Shown: piece by piece, positions 11,182 through 27,370 of the stretch
Position numbering within the stretch: position 1 is the stretch's first letter
Layout: each line of letters starts with the position of its first letter
Origin: Serinus canaria
Taxonomy: Eukaryota; Chordata; Aves; Passeriformes; Fringillidae
Length of the DNA: 64,000 bases
NCBI RefSeq assembly: GCF_022539315.1
Contig: NC_066319.1
Coordinates: forward strand, 28,606,093-28,670,092
Direction of reading: 5' to 3'
The notes under the pieces: generated by a model
Database searches by the model: none
What the model was told of the DNA's origin: nothing
Seen by the model: the letters and a program-made list of their open reading frames with translations, nothing else
Position numbers and translations under genes: made by a program

Positions 11182-14100
11182 ACTATTTGTATATGGAGAG
11201 TAGCTCATATACATGTAGTTTGTAGTCCTGCTTGGATCACTCCAGTGGTGTATTCTGACCACTCATAACAAAGGCATCCTCATACTCATTTCAGCTATTT
11301 GTTTACCTCATCTGAAGTTTGCTCAATGACCTTGGGGCCAAATCCTCCATGATTCACTGTGTGCAAGGGCTCCATAACTCCCTCATGACCCATGAGTTCT
11401 CTAAAGAAGCCAAGCCTGACCAGAAGAACTGCATGCATTAGGTTCAACAGACATCTGAGGTTTGGTTTCTGCCAATATATGCCAACATTCTAATTGCTCC
11501 AGAAATAACCACTGACAACAGAAGATCTTGAAAACCAAATAAAATTTACCCTAATATCTATACTTGTTTCCATGGAAATATGCAGTGACAAGGTTTTTTT
11601 CCCTCAGTTTCTCTGCCATTCTACCACAGTTTTGTTCAAACAGCCCTGGTAACTGACTAGGCTTACCCAAATACAAAACTACTGCAGATGTGCCAAACTT
11701 GCACAAAGCCAAATAGAGAGCTGTTCAGCATGACCCCAAGAAAGCATCCATGCAGCAAGACTGATGCCAGTCCTCAACACAGAGACAGACAATTCTCTCC
11801 AGATCCCTTTAGCCAGGGACCAAGAAAATCTTTTCATTACTGAGGACTGACTGGTTTCAGTGAGACAGCAGACAGCACACACCATGGTGTTTCCTAGCAA
11901 GATGAATACAAAAAACAACTCCACCAGCACACTGGCCTTAGACTCCAGCTTTATATTAGAGTGAAAGCTATAGTATTTGCAATGCAAGTCTGTCCCCAGC
12001 GGCTGCCAAACATTTTGCTTCTGGCAGTAGCCCTCTGCATCGCCCCCACCATATGTCACCGTTCCCAGCTCCCTCCTCATGCCCTGTATCTTCTCTGCTT
12101 CCCTGCTCTGGGCATCTGCCCCAGACAGAAGTTCCATTTCCCTAGAGACTCCAATGAGGGTCAGGCACAGGTGACAACATAAGGCAAAGCCTCTGGGCTG
12201 TGAGCAGTGGGGACGGTGCTTTGGGCAGTTTCTTTGAGGTCTCTCAGGATGCTGTGCACTCACCACACCAGAACAGCCTGGCAGGGGGCAACAGAGGAGG
12301 GATGCCTTGCCACATCTCTCAGCAGACAGTTTGTGATGGCAGGAGGAAAGCAAATGACCATCCTGCCATCCATGGAGGAAGGTAAAGGCAAGCTGTGCCA
12401 GGACTGCAGGCAGAGCAGAAGCACAGAGAGACAAAAACCAAAGGCAAAGCATGGGAAATATAAAAATGGAACCAACACTGAAATCTCACACAGGACTTTG
12501 GCTTTTGTCAGGTTGTTATACTGACACTGTGGCATGCTGGGCATTGGACCTTGTCTATCAGGCTAGCCCAATGTATAAAGTCAAATGGGACTTTATGTTC
12601 AGCATTATCACAGAGCAGGCTGTAAAATCATTTAGGTGGATGGGCTGCAGGACTGTAAACAAAGGATTATGGCATGTTACAAGTGGCTGTTCAGAGGGAA
12701 GGAACCAGGGATACCATGGCACTGGGGATCAGTAAAACATTAGACTGAGTGCCTCCTTAAAGTTTTAAATTAGTGCTTAAACCATCCAGCTGACAAAAGA
12801 AGGTTGGGCTGGAGAGGCACTGGTGTGTCCTGGGAGAGGGGCAGGAGCAGCATCTGGGCAGGGATGGGACATATCTGGGCAGATGCTTGGTGCCTATGTC
12901 CCAGCAGCAGCTAGGAAGAGAAGGGCAGTAGGCCTGGGAGATGCTAGCAAAAATTGTGTCAGAGGCCTCCTTACTCTCCTCTCCCCAAGGCTGTCACTTT
13001 GTCCTTATCCACAGGGCTCAGGAAGGTGCAGGAATATTCTGGTGCAAAACCAGGAAGAGTCTAAGGAAGAGGAATAGGTTGAGAGTTGAGGTAGCTGCAC
13101 AATAGGTCAGGGTTGTCCCAACAACAGTATAAAAAGCCTGAGACAGAGAGTAGAAATTGCAAACTAGATGAAGATATGATTCAGCCTGGAAAACAAAGGC
13201 TGTTTAGCAAGGAGGAAATAATTCATCAACTAACATTCCTCTTGGCAGAAGAGGGAAGAGTTCTGGAAAGTCAAATTACATTGATCCAGCCTTAGGAGAG
13301 CTAGAAAACTAGAGAAGGGGACACAAAGAAATTAGCTAGACAGGAGGAAGGCAACACACCAGCACCAGGAATATGCACACAGCTACCTGCCAGGCAACAC
13401 AGAGCTGAGTGCTGGGCAGGAACCCACTGGTCACTTCAGGGCTGTGGCTACCATGAGAGTCTGACACACTGGGAGGAGACAGAAGGTAATAGGTCCCTGT
13501 GCAACTGTGGGGGATTGATTTGTGATGACAGTTTGTGTTCCTTGTCTCTGAGAGGACATAGAAACAGTTTGCAAATATTTGTAAGGCATAGACTCAAGCA
13601 GGACAGAGTGCAAATCACTTAGAGATGATAAAACAAAGAGAGGGAAAACCGAAGCTGAAAGTAACTCAAAAGTTTTTGCCAATGAGCTGTAGTAGGTTGT
13701 TAAATAGCTCTCATGAAGAGAGCAGAGAAGAATCCAGGTATGGGCAGTTTTAAAGTTGGATGGCAAGAAAGGTAATAATACATGAGCAATGGAAGGCATA
13801 ATGAAGAATTTGTTGAAGTGATACAAAAATTTCCACCCACTCAATCTGTAGTTCCAGTTTTCCACTGGAACTACATCTCTTGCTATCATTAGTAGTGATG
13901 CAAAATTGGAAATGTTTATTAAAGCATAATGTTATAGTAATGCTCCACCTGAGCATATGGATTTCTAGACACATCTGGCCAGCAGAGAATTAAGCTTTAT
14001 AATTGTGTCTGGGAAAATGACTCACTAGCAGCAATCCACTTAAACTCCTCCAATGATCTCCTTCACCACCCCAAAACTCCTTTAGACTTGATGAGCTAGG

Positions 14101-15822
14101 GATATGACTCCGTGTTTGGATAGTGTGTGTCAATGTCTCCCAAAGTCACATCCAGCTGCTTCTAAAAATCTCCTGATAAATCTCTTTTTAATTTCATCTA
14201 GGAAACCACTTACAGAGCTCCCAAAGATCCACATGGAAACCTGAAAAGATCAAGGCCCAAATACAGTCCTGATGAAGGCTGAAATAGCAACATGCCAAAA
14301 GCTTGGAGGAGCCAACACCTTACCTGGCATATGCACTTAGCAGCTTAATTCTTCCCATGAGGAGGGAACGCAGCTATGGCTTGACAGCTATGGTGCTTCA
14401 GCAAGTATTAACGGATAGCCCCATCAGCCAGAAGGCTGGGCTCTTCATATGGCAGAGCTGTTCCCTGGCCTGAGGATTTTTCACATGACCAATAGCCAAG
14501 CTTTATAACTGCCCCCTGCAGACTATCATGATGATGAATGAATGAGATCAGATTAGTCAAGATGGCTTATTGGTGGAGTTTGCTCACTTGCTGTGGATGT
14601 ATCACTACCCAGTCTTTGTCTTTACAATATGAAATGACAACCAACCTTCAGCTCATTAGCTTTCTGCTAACAACTCCCAAGCCTTTTGGGGTCCTTCTTT
14701 TGCTCTGTATCCTTGTCCTGGGCCATCCTGGAAAGTTGTTTGTTGAGTGCCATATCCTTCCTCATTAAAGCAAAGCATATTAAAGCGTACCTGTAGAAGT
14801 TAAATGAGAAATTGCTGAAAAACATTGACTTCATAACACAGTGACTAATGGTGCATTTACTACTCCTGTTCTCTGCCTGAAAAAATCAAGAGTTGCTCCA
14901 CTAAGTGGCACAGATGCTCTGCAGCTCCACAAGCAGCAATGATCCTCTTTTGGCTGAATGGTATTTCCAGAGCAAAGCATTTCTCAATTCCACTGAGGCT
15001 GTTGAGCCCAGGATTCCTGTAGAAACCAGGGATATTTCAAAGTAACTGCAAGCACCAAATTCAAAGTGGGTACTCAAAAAGGCATACTGTATTGCCTGAC
15101 ACATCTTTGCATCAAGCAATAGTTTACACTAGCACAAAAGGGAATAAGGTTTCATGGTTGGAAACTGCTTTGAACTGAAATCTGAGAGCTTTGCCATTCC
15201 TTTCCAGCTCTGGCGTGAATTCCCCAAGCAGCCCAAGGCAGGCATCTTCATCTCCCTGGGGCTCAGTTTGCCATCTGCAAAACTGGGTTAGCATCTCCTG
15301 TTCCTTCTTACACCCTTTTTATCCTTGTCTATATTAAGGGTAAATACAGATGAGCTTGTTTGTGTGGAAGTACAGTGCAAAACAGGGGGCACGACATCAA
15401 AGTGCCGTTCATTTAGGGATGGTCTGCAGGGAAAGACGAGAGCTCGGAGGGGCAGGCGCAGGGCAGGACGCACGTATTAAGGGATGCGCACAGGAGTGGG
15501 GATACCTGCAGGGAAGGACACTCTCCTGGCGGGCCGGGCGCTTACCCGCCACCAGAGCGAGTGCCGCGCCGCGCTCGCCGCAGCAGCGCCGGGCCCGGCC
15601 CTTCGCGGCGGGGAGGCGGGGGCGGGTCCCCGCCCGGCCGCAGCGCTGCCCCCGGCCCGGCGCCGCGGCGGGGCTGCGGGGCGGGCTCCCCCCGCGCACG
15701 CCTCCGCCCGCCCCCCGCGCGGGGCTGCAGCGGGCAGCGCGGGGCGCCGCAGCCTGCGGGCGGCCGCCGTGCCCGCCGCCGCCGCCCCGCAGGTGGGGGC
15801 GCCGCGCGGGGCCCGGGGTGCC

Positions 15823-15852
15823 ATGGAGAAGCCGCCGCCGCCGCCCGCCTGA
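15823..15852 (+). CDS. Upstream ORF in CCDC177 5'UTR exon
   Basis: An ATG in a strong Kozak context (GCCATGG) opens a nine-codon frame reading MEKPPPPPA, followed by TGA. It ends 55 bases before the exon 1 donor and is not in the coding exon, so it would precede the main start in any transcript beginning upstream of 15823. uORFs of this kind usually lower translation of the main frame. Whether it is transcribed depends on the true start site. Confidence 0.45.
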   Translation: MEKPPPPPA

Positions 15853-15907
15853 TCCCCGAGGCCGCCGGCACCGAGACAAAGAGCGGGGCTGCGGCCGCGC
15901 CCGCCCG

Positions 15908-18469
<2,562 letters not shown>

Positions 18470-19450
18470 AAGATCGTGTCATGGATGAGTGAGGATGCAC
18501 CACTCGTTGTTCATTGTAATGCAACAGAAAGCTCCTCGGCATGAGCATATTACAAACAACAAAGACCAACATCCACCCTAATTTCGTATTTGGGGGAGCA
18601 GGGTACCGCACAAAAATGAGGCAGCTATTTCACATACTGTTTTAAATACATTTTTTGTTCTGGGTGTGTTTTAAAGACTGACCTAAGTCATCTTTACAGA
18701 GAGGAAGCAAGTTTTTCTGTCCTCCACTCCAAAAGCACATGCATTTTTTTCAGAGAGGGCTGCAAAATCTGCTTGAAGCCTCTGAGTTACTGATCGATTG
18801 TTTACAGCAGAGATGACTACAGCTTCACTCTCCAGCGGGAAATGGAAACAGAGGTTGCTGACTACTAGAGCCTGCTGAATAAGAACCAAAACCACCCCAG
18901 CTGATTCTGCCTGGAGTGACGGGCAGTTTGGTTTAAGTTATGGGAATGCATTTTCAAAGCTGCTGCAATCCCAGGCTGAAGGTGAGGAAGGCTGGAGCAC
19001 AGAATGCCATATACCCTGGGTACCCCTTGGCTGCTGCCAGTACCAAGCTAGGGAAAGCACAGATCAAGGCCATGTAAGTAGACATCATGATCAGAGCTGG
19101 GCAGAAGCTGTCTGAAAGTGCTCACAAACACAATTTCTTTTTTGCTGTTACCCCTCCCAAGGTATCCCCCCCTCTCCTTCTCCTTTCCAAGTTTCTCTTA
19201 CAAACATCTGTAGAATGTAGAATTCCTTCTTTTCTTTTGGAGGAGGGAGAAAAGGAGAGAAATTTGTGGACAGTCCACAAACTGACAAGCACTCACACAA
19301 TCCACTTGTTCTTTAAGATACAAAAATGAATGAACCTGTGGAATCTGGACTTTTGGGGAAACACAAAGGTCACTTGTAAATGGAAATCACCACCCTCAGG
19401 AATTCTCAAAACTCAAGAATACCCTCAGCCACCTTATCCAATTTGCCCTA

Positions 19451-19506
19451 TCTTGAGCGGGAGGTTGGACCAGATGTTCTCCAGAGTTCCAACCTTATCC
19501 TTCTCA
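19451..19506 (+). mobile_element. Short CR1 LINE 3' fragment
   Basis: The stretch GGGAGGTTGGACCAGATGTT followed by CTCCAGAGTTCCAACC matches the conserved CR1 3' end (ggttggactagatgatct... ttccaacc). It is a 5'-truncated, diverged copy in plus orientation without a clear terminal repeat tail. Confidence 0.55.
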
Positions 19507-19721
19507 TGAGCTGCATACAATGACATGTTCGCCCAGCTCTTCCCAGTGTCTACTAAGCAGGGCAGCATTTCTCTGCCACTGGTGCTAAGAGTTGTATTTT
19601 TATAAAGAGCACAAGAAAGAGTAGGTGCACAAAATAAGGTACATTACAGATTCTCTGAGGATCATGTCTTTTTTACAAGAGCTAACTCAATGCTATTTAG
19701 GGGGAACTGAGTCCTTCTGCA

Positions 19722-19727
19722 ATTAAA
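19722..19727 (+). terminator. Candidate polyadenylation signal for CCDC177
   Basis: ATTAAA with a TG-rich element about 35 bases downstream. It is the first common signal variant after the stop codon. Confidence 0.25.
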
Positions 19728-20517
19728 TACACCAGAAATGTGAAAAGCCTACCTGTGCCCTGTGCATTCAAGTACAACAGCGTTCTGCTCCAGGTTTCCA
19801 CATTTACTCTTTGTTGAGTTGGAGTTGTAAGCACACATCCGAAGCAAGCACTTTGGTTTGGTATTTTCTGGCTCCGGGCAGCATCAGCTCTCTGTTCCAC
19901 CATCTGTGACGCCGTATTGGGTTGCTCTGGTGATAGCAGTCAGACCTGGAGCATGGAGGAGAAGCACCAAGAAGAGACAGGATCTCGTTTCTTTGCGGAT
20001 GTCTCTGACGTACAACATAGTAGAAGAGACAGCCAGGAGAGGCTTGGCATATGGCACAGACATGCAGTCTAGCATGCATAGATTGCTTACCAGAATTTCC
20101 CTGGAGGTAACAGCAGGTCAGAGCCCTCCTAGAAGGCTTTAAAGAAGTTGTTAAATGAACACTAACAATAGACCAAATACACTGGTGCCCTGCAAGGTTA
20201 GAGACGTTACACAGTGTTGAAAATTAAGACATAGGTATTTTTTTTTTTATTTTTATAAGACTTGAATCAAGGTATGATTGGTGGTGTTAAGGGCAGGCAG
20301 TATGTATGAAAGTAGGAATTAGGGCGCCTGAGCAATGTTTGCTCTGTCAGTCATTGGCTCACTGTGTAATGCCAGGCAAGTCCTCAGAGTCTGGACCTGC
20401 TCCTATTGATATAAAGGGAAGCAGAGTTGGGCTCTTGGGACTCAGAGGAAATGGTAAGACTGAATGGCAAAGCACTTCAAAGACTTTGGACAAATGTTGC
20501 TTATAAAGTACAAAGTA

Positions 20518-20563
20518 ATATTTATTTATGTATTTATGTATTTATTTATTTATTTATTTATTT
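20518..20563 (+). repeat. (TTTA)n microsatellite
   Basis: About eleven TTTA units with two TGTA interruptions in the first half, ending in a pure run. Confidence 0.9.
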
Positions 20564-22460
20564 GAGTGGTTATTAAAGTAAAACATCCCTCGGTGAAAAG
20601 TGCTAACACCCAAATCTGGTAACTGTGGAAAGGACAGCTGTGTTAGTGTTTCCAGCAGGGAGGCTGTCCCCTCACCCTCATCCTCAGAGCAGCAATTAGA
20701 ACAGTGAAACGAATCCCATTCTAACACTGGACAAGGTCCTTGAGAAAACACAGACTTCTCCACATGTTGTCCTTGGCTCAGTGATGTATGTGTGCCCTTG
20801 TACCTGCAGAAACCTAGAAAAGAGATGGTCAGTGGCTCAAATCCACTGCAGAACTGCCCATCTCCCTGGCAGTGCTAGAGTTGGGATAAAACCTGCAGTG
20901 ACTCCAGCATAGCCAATGTTTCATCTGATTTGTAGCCTTTGGGGCTGGAGAGAAAGCCTGCCAGCATGTATATGAAGGGTTTTGCTTCCTGTGTCCTTGC
21001 ACTGGGGTTGAAATTCACTGCTTGGTTAATTTAGCAGAGAAAAGGGGGAGAGATGGGAAACAGTGGAAAGAAGGCAAATGGTGATGGGTGAATGAGCAGG
21101 CAGCCTCTGACTGGAGGAGCATGTTTTCCCTAAAGCTCTACTGCAATCTACCTGAAGACTGTCCAAACCTCCCTCTGACAAGGGCATTTCGAGACAGAAC
21201 ATTCTGCAGCCCAGGAGACATGTCTTGGCCACTGACTGTAATTACACCTAGGGTCCATCTCCTGCTGCTGACTGAGTTTGACACCTTGGGGCTACAGCTG
21301 AACTAATCAACACAAACCTACATGAAGGTAATTGGATTGGCAAACTATTCCTCTTCTGTGCAGTGTACATCTCGAGTTTTGAATGTGCTATCTGAGAAAA
21401 AATATTTTTTTTCCAAAAGACACTGATCTGTGTATGGATATTTTTTACTTCTGTAGTGGTTTAAGTCCTAAGTCCATGAAATTCAGTGAATTTTATGAGT
21501 TTAAAATTGCAGCATGGAAAATTTAAGTCAGCAGTTTGGATGGAGGCATGAGAGGTATTTCTTGGGTCTGCTTATGCTTCCTTCCTTCAGAAGGAATTCT
21601 ACTGGATTTCTGTAGGAACAAAAGTTAAACCCTGAGTCACATGTAAAAAGTATGGCCCTTTTAGATGGGGCTTATTTGGTGTTTTTGCAACTGAGCTGCA
21701 TGTTTGGGAGAACTAAAAAAGCAATCAACATGGAGTAGAAGCACTGACTAAGGAGCAGTTTCTTTTGGCTGATCTCTGGAGGAATTTTGGAACACAATGG
21801 AACACATTTTGCATGTTCAGAAATTCTTGTTTATGTGGATTGTCTAGTCTTTAATGGCATCTGGGCTGAAACTGGAGCCCTTCAGTGCCAGAGAGAGTGC
21901 CAACAATCTTACCTCTTCACGCAAAATTCATCACTAAAACTCATTCTCTCTGTCAAGGCTGAATTTGGCAGATATGTCTAAAAGCTATTTGGAGGAGCAG
22001 CTGCACCACCACTGGTTAGTATTTTGCAAGGTAGATTTTAAGCCAGTTTATACGAAGTTCTTTCTCCACATGCATAAGAGGGATGTGAGGATTAGATTTC
22101 TCACCTTGGTTATCTGTTTTCCTCTTAGGATGCTATAGAGCTGCAGACTCCTTTTTTGCTGAAGTTTCTCCTAATGCCAGGGGAATTCTGTTTGCTAAAC
22201 AAATGCTGAATATGCAGTACTCACAGGTTTGAGAGGGGACTTAGTTAAAGACATCTACATGTCTTTATTAAGCCAAGGCTGGACAGGGAGTTGTGGGAAA
22301 CAGAATTTGCAATACACAGCCTGGCTTATTATATCCTACCTGAGGATGGCTTCTCATTGCCGCAGTTGTTGCATCAAAGAAAGACCGTCTTTCAGCTGTG
22401 GGCGTTCTTCTGCAGGTAAAGACAAAAATGTAGTAGTTGAAATGCCATTTCAAACGGTTT

Positions 22461-22515
22461 CTTGTTTTTTTGGGTTTTTTTTTGTTTGTTTTGTTTTGTT
22501 TTTTTTTTTTTTTTT
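22461..22515 (+). repeat. T-rich low-complexity tract
   Basis: Poly-T broken by TTTG and TTGGG, ending in an uninterrupted T run of about 17 bases at 22499-22515. Confidence 0.85.
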
Positions 22516-25500
22516 GTGCTTCTTTTGGTCTTGTTGGGGTTTTGTTTTAACGAAGATGCAGGGAGATGTAAGGATGAGATACAAAGCTAGTTAGATGCAG
22601 GACATTACAGATGGTAACTGTTGTCTTCACACATAGTTCTGCTCTGTGGACCTGAGACTGTGCTGTTTAGTAGGGCAGCCACTACATCCAGGAGAGCACA
22701 GGTGCTCTGGGATCTATTCTCAGATCACACAGGCTCCCTTCAAAGCAATCCAGTGTAAGCTCTAAGGCTTTGTTGAGTCAAGCTCCAAGGGAATGTAGTT
22801 TGTTAGAATTGGATTTAGCCTGCATAGTTGTAAAAGAAGGCTGTCATAGGTAAAGAAGAGGAAGACACTGGCTTAGACCAGTCCTTCTGGAAGTCAGCCC
22901 TGGGACACCTGCTTTGCAGTGCAGTACAGGGATGTAGTGGTGGGAGCTGACAGAGCTCTAATGCAACTAACTGGGGGTGTGCAGCCCCACAAATCCTTGG
23001 CAAGCAAGTAGCACCCACTCTGAAGAGCCAGTACAGAGGCACGGTAAGAAAAGCATAATGTTCTGGCTTCTAGGCAGGCAGCAGCTCTGCCCTTCTTTTT
23101 GGTGAGATTTGACTAGGTGATGGTTTGAAGAGAAAACACTGGGAACAAGAAAAAAAAAATGCATAACTCTTCCAACACAAGATACCTGGAAAGAGATTCT
23201 CCATTCATGGAGACCATCCAGCACTCTGGGGAGGCCAGTCTTCAGAGCCTTCATAAAGGAACATGCCCCCCATCCCACATGGCTCTTTACACTAGGACAT
23301 GAAAAAAAATTTGTTTCTAGTCTGACTTCTTTGTCCTTAGCCCATTATTTGAGCATGCATCTTTACTGTGAAACATTACCTTGTTATTTATTGTAAGATT
23401 CTAGTCTGAAAGGACCCAAGTCTTTCTCTGGTAACTTTGCACTCATCTCCTACGTCCCTGCCATTCAGCAAGGAATCCTCTGCATTGCAAAACCACTGTG
23501 GCAGTAAGAATCATCCTGTATTACAAAACCAAACTGCCAGTGCTGTTTTGTTCTTATGTGATTTACACAGCTTCCTGCATCTTATCTCAGGACCTGGCTG
23601 TGAGGTAAACTAGTTATTGCCCCCAGCCTAAGTACAAGCAAAGTGAAGCAGAAAGAACTGATGTGATTTGCCCCAGGCCATGCTGGCCTCCCTGATCTAG
23701 CTGGAGCTGTCACTCATGTCCTCCGTAATCCCCATGCAGTCCTCTAATTGACCTCTGCTGGTTGCAGTGGAGGGATATCCCTGTGTCCCTGCTGTGGCAG
23801 CTCCCCTGACTCCTGATCTGCTGCTGATGCTTCATGGAGGATAAAGGTTTTAAACCACCAGCCACCACTTCTAGACATTGTCTCCAACCCTGGGGGTATG
23901 GTGGGGGAGGAGGGTCTGAAGGTTATATAAGGCTGTGCTGGAAGCCCAGGCCAGGGCAGGATGAGAGAAGGATGCATTAGCAGAAATGGGCAGGAGCTAC
24001 AGATGGAAATGTTAAATGAATGAGTAAACATGGACTGAGTATCCTTATACCACCCTGGCTTGCTAGAATCACTTAGATCTCTATGTGACAGCATACAATA
24101 ACACTTTCTTTCAGCACATTAAACTTACAGGGCCCAGTTCATCCCATTAGTTACCTCTCTAGGGCCAGCAGAGTTATTCCAGGAGTGAATACAGTCTAGA
24201 TATATTAAACTTTTCATTATTTATGTAAATCACAGTGGCTTGGCAGAGCTTATGCTTTCAAGAGCTCAGTGGAAATTTCCTCCTGCCTGAGTAGTACCCA
24301 TGCAATGGGATGGGAGGGTCACATATCAGCTGATATTTTTAGACTGGGTGACAAATTTGTCAATACCCTGGTGCTGGACGCTGTGTTCTTGGGTGTTTAC
24401 AAAGCAGTGTCTGCTTTAGCAGCTCAGTGCAGCTGAGGGGAAGAGCAGCTGGCACAGAAGTACCTTGTCAGACAATAAGTTAAACAGTTGGGAGTAAGAG
24501 ATTTGGCTTTTGTCTGTGGGGCACTACTGGGAATGTTTTGGTTTGTAGGAGGGTGATGTGATAATTTAATCTCTTTTTTAATCACCTCCAAAGTAAGCTG
24601 TGCTATTTTTGACAATTATTTAATGATTTATGAGAGGCAGGAATATAAATGAAGGGAGCACAAAACACAGATGTGTAGGTAAAGCTGAAAGCCATTTTTC
24701 TTTCCCTTCTGAAAATAGCCATATTATCCCAGCAAGTGAAGGTTTTGTTAAGTGCCACGTTCTGTGCAATTTCTTAGACCCTAGGAGGGGACCACTCTGT
24801 TCACAAGCTTTGCTACTTATACACCTGTCTCCTGTGCATGCTGACAAGACAGGCTTCATGTTTACCTCCCAGAAACAGCTATTTCTTCAGGTTTCAAGGA
24901 AAATGTGAGATCCATGAATAGGCACCCTTTTCACTATAGAGTGACCACTACACAGCCATCCTGGCTGGACTCGATCCACATCTGACATGAACCCTAATGG
25001 AAGAGTGGTACTTTGTTCTCATCAGCCCTCATCCACACAGTCTAGGAGCCTCTGAACCATTTTCGGCTTCCAGCTGAAGCTGTCAAGATGTCCTTGTGTC
25101 CTAATCTGATCCTGAGGCTCCTGCTCCCGTTGCCTGCAGCTAGGTAGCTGCGGGGCTGACCATAGGGTGCAGCCAAGTCTCCACATGTCTGCAGAGGCTT
25201 CAAGAAAACTGAATTGCCCTGTTCTTCCTTGAACTGGGGCATGTCTGTGCACAAGCAACTACAAGAACTCTCTGAATCTGGGCTTTGGGTGCAGATTGAA
25301 AACCTACAGAACTGGGGTGTAATTTACTTCCCCTGCATTGCTTTCCCAGGCAGTACCATGAATGGGGCAAGCATTAACAGCCCCAGTGGAAGTGCTTAGC
25401 TGTTGCCCACTTAGACCAATACTTGGCATGGGAAATGGTGTCCCTTCTTGCCTGAGAGGGAAGCTTTCCTTTCTGTAGTCAGCATCACATCATACACAGG

Positions 25501-27370
25501 TGCTCTGGGGCAGGCTGGCATCCTAAGATACATCCATCCTATGACCAGCTTCTCCTTATCACCTGAACTCTACCAATGAATTCAGACCTAGCTCATAAAG
25601 GTCTGCATGACCTGTCATGACAGGGATTTTAGGTATGTTGTGACAGCTATACTTCATGATGTTGCTTTTTCTGTTATCAGTTTCACCTACTGCTGCTCAG
25701 GAGGAAGTAAAGCCAGGGAGGATTGTTTCAGTAAACCAGAGCTGATCTGCCTGCTCTCAGAAAATGGTAGGCAGGTAGGCAAGCTGAGAGCTTCAGGGCT
25801 TTATGCAACACAAGAACACCTGATGTCTTAGGTTACCTTTAGATATACTCCATACCCCTTTTCATGGTAGCTGTCACTCCAACTTACATCTTTTGGATGC
25901 TGTGAGTCCTAATATTTTCCAGGCAGAAAGAACTCTGTCTTGTAACAGAAGTTTTCTGTGATTTCTACAATTTTTTAAAAAACTTGCAAAATCTATTTGC
26001 AGAATCAGGTATTTCAATGCATTTTACTTTTGGTTCCATCAAAAAAAAATGTAGTAGAGATTCCTGAATGCAATGATGTTCACACCCAGAGCTGCTGTCC
26101 TCTCTAAGTGTCTCTGATCAGACTGTACTGTGCTACTCCAGAGATTTCTTGCAGCTCCTGCTGTCCCTGATAAGCTGCAGATCCCTCCCTGCAAAGCCAC
26201 TGTACCATAAGGTAGCTGCCACGCAATTCAGTTGCAGCCTGCAAGTCCCCAAATGCACAGAAAACTTGCTGTAAGCTACCAGGGGAATTTCTGCAGTCTC
26301 CTGGAACCCAGAGGGCCCTTCCCATCCATCCTGATGCCAGGGCTGTATAAACTCCCCACACAGAACCTGCTGACCCAGTAATGCTGTCTGAGTCCTCTCC
26401 ATGGCAACGCACTGCAGTGTCCTCAGCTACAGGGAGGCATCCTGCAAGCAGGCAAGGATGGCAGGGAGTCCATGGATCAGATGTATAGAGAATAAGTCTA
26501 GCATCAGTTCTTCCATGGGGAAATTGGGGTCACAAAATTACTCCCCAGAGGAAATGAAAGAATGTCTGAAGAAGAAAGAAATAACAAAATTAGTTATTTA
26601 AATATCCCTAAAATCATAGGAGATGTGGTTTATATGTCTAATGCAAGAGATGTACATGGCCAAGCAGCTTCACACATTTTAGGTACCTTTGGGGAATGAA
26701 GAATAGTGGAAAGTACTTAGGACCTCAGGTGAGAAAGGAATGATGTTTCCCAGCAAGAGTTAGGGCTGGGCAGAGTGGAAAATTGTAGGAAAACTGTTCT
26801 AAACATCTCCAGCTATGATGGCTCTCATACCACTACAGCAAAGAAACATGTCCTGAATGAATGGTGGGAGTAAGGATGGAAAAGAGAAGCCTGGCATAAG
26901 CACATACAGGACTTAAACAAATGTGTAAAATAACGAAAATAAGACTGGGACTCTACCTGAAAGTCACGAGAAATTGTGAATTTTTTAGGTTTCCTTCCTG
27001 GTGAAGGCTCCTCCATTACAGCAGCAGAGAAATGCCTTCTGGAGCACCCTAGCCCAGTGGCTTCCTCTACCCCAGGCCTGCATGGGTGCTGCTCCAGGCA
27101 GCTGTCAGGCAGCACCCCACAATGTTAGGAAGGAGCCTGAGCTAAACCACCTCCCTTTGGGCTCTAGGGCAACAGCCAAGAATGCCCAGGGCTCTCCTGT
27201 GAAGCAGGTGATGAGGAGCCCCTCTTTTAGTATTTGAATCTGGGCTGGCAGAGGAAAGATTTTACTGTGTTTCAGTGCTAGGATCAGGAGGATGAGCTAA
27301 GAACAGGTACGTATCTCAAGACCACAGGATTAAAAAAATCACTTTTCTACTAAAGACTGTTTTAATTCTG

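Larger units (their letters stand above)
6455..15400. other. Intergenic DNA, no gene supported
   Basis: About 9 kb between the solo LTR and the CCDC177 island. It holds the two copies of a 125-bp repeat at 8936 and 11057. One longish open frame on the minus strand (11679-12452) is discussed among the findings. I found no splice-bounded coding sequence, tRNA, rRNA or CpG island. Confidence 0.6.
18470..19730 (+). other. CCDC177: CCDC177 3'UTR (end uncertain)
   Basis: No AATAAA follows the stop codon for at least 1.5 kb. Two weaker choices exist: AATACA near 18644 with a strong GT-rich tract at 18654-18672, giving a 3'UTR of about 200 bases, or ATTAAA at 19722 followed by a TGTGCCCTGTGC element, giving about 1.26 kb. 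I cannot decide between them, and both could be used. Confidence 0.35.
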
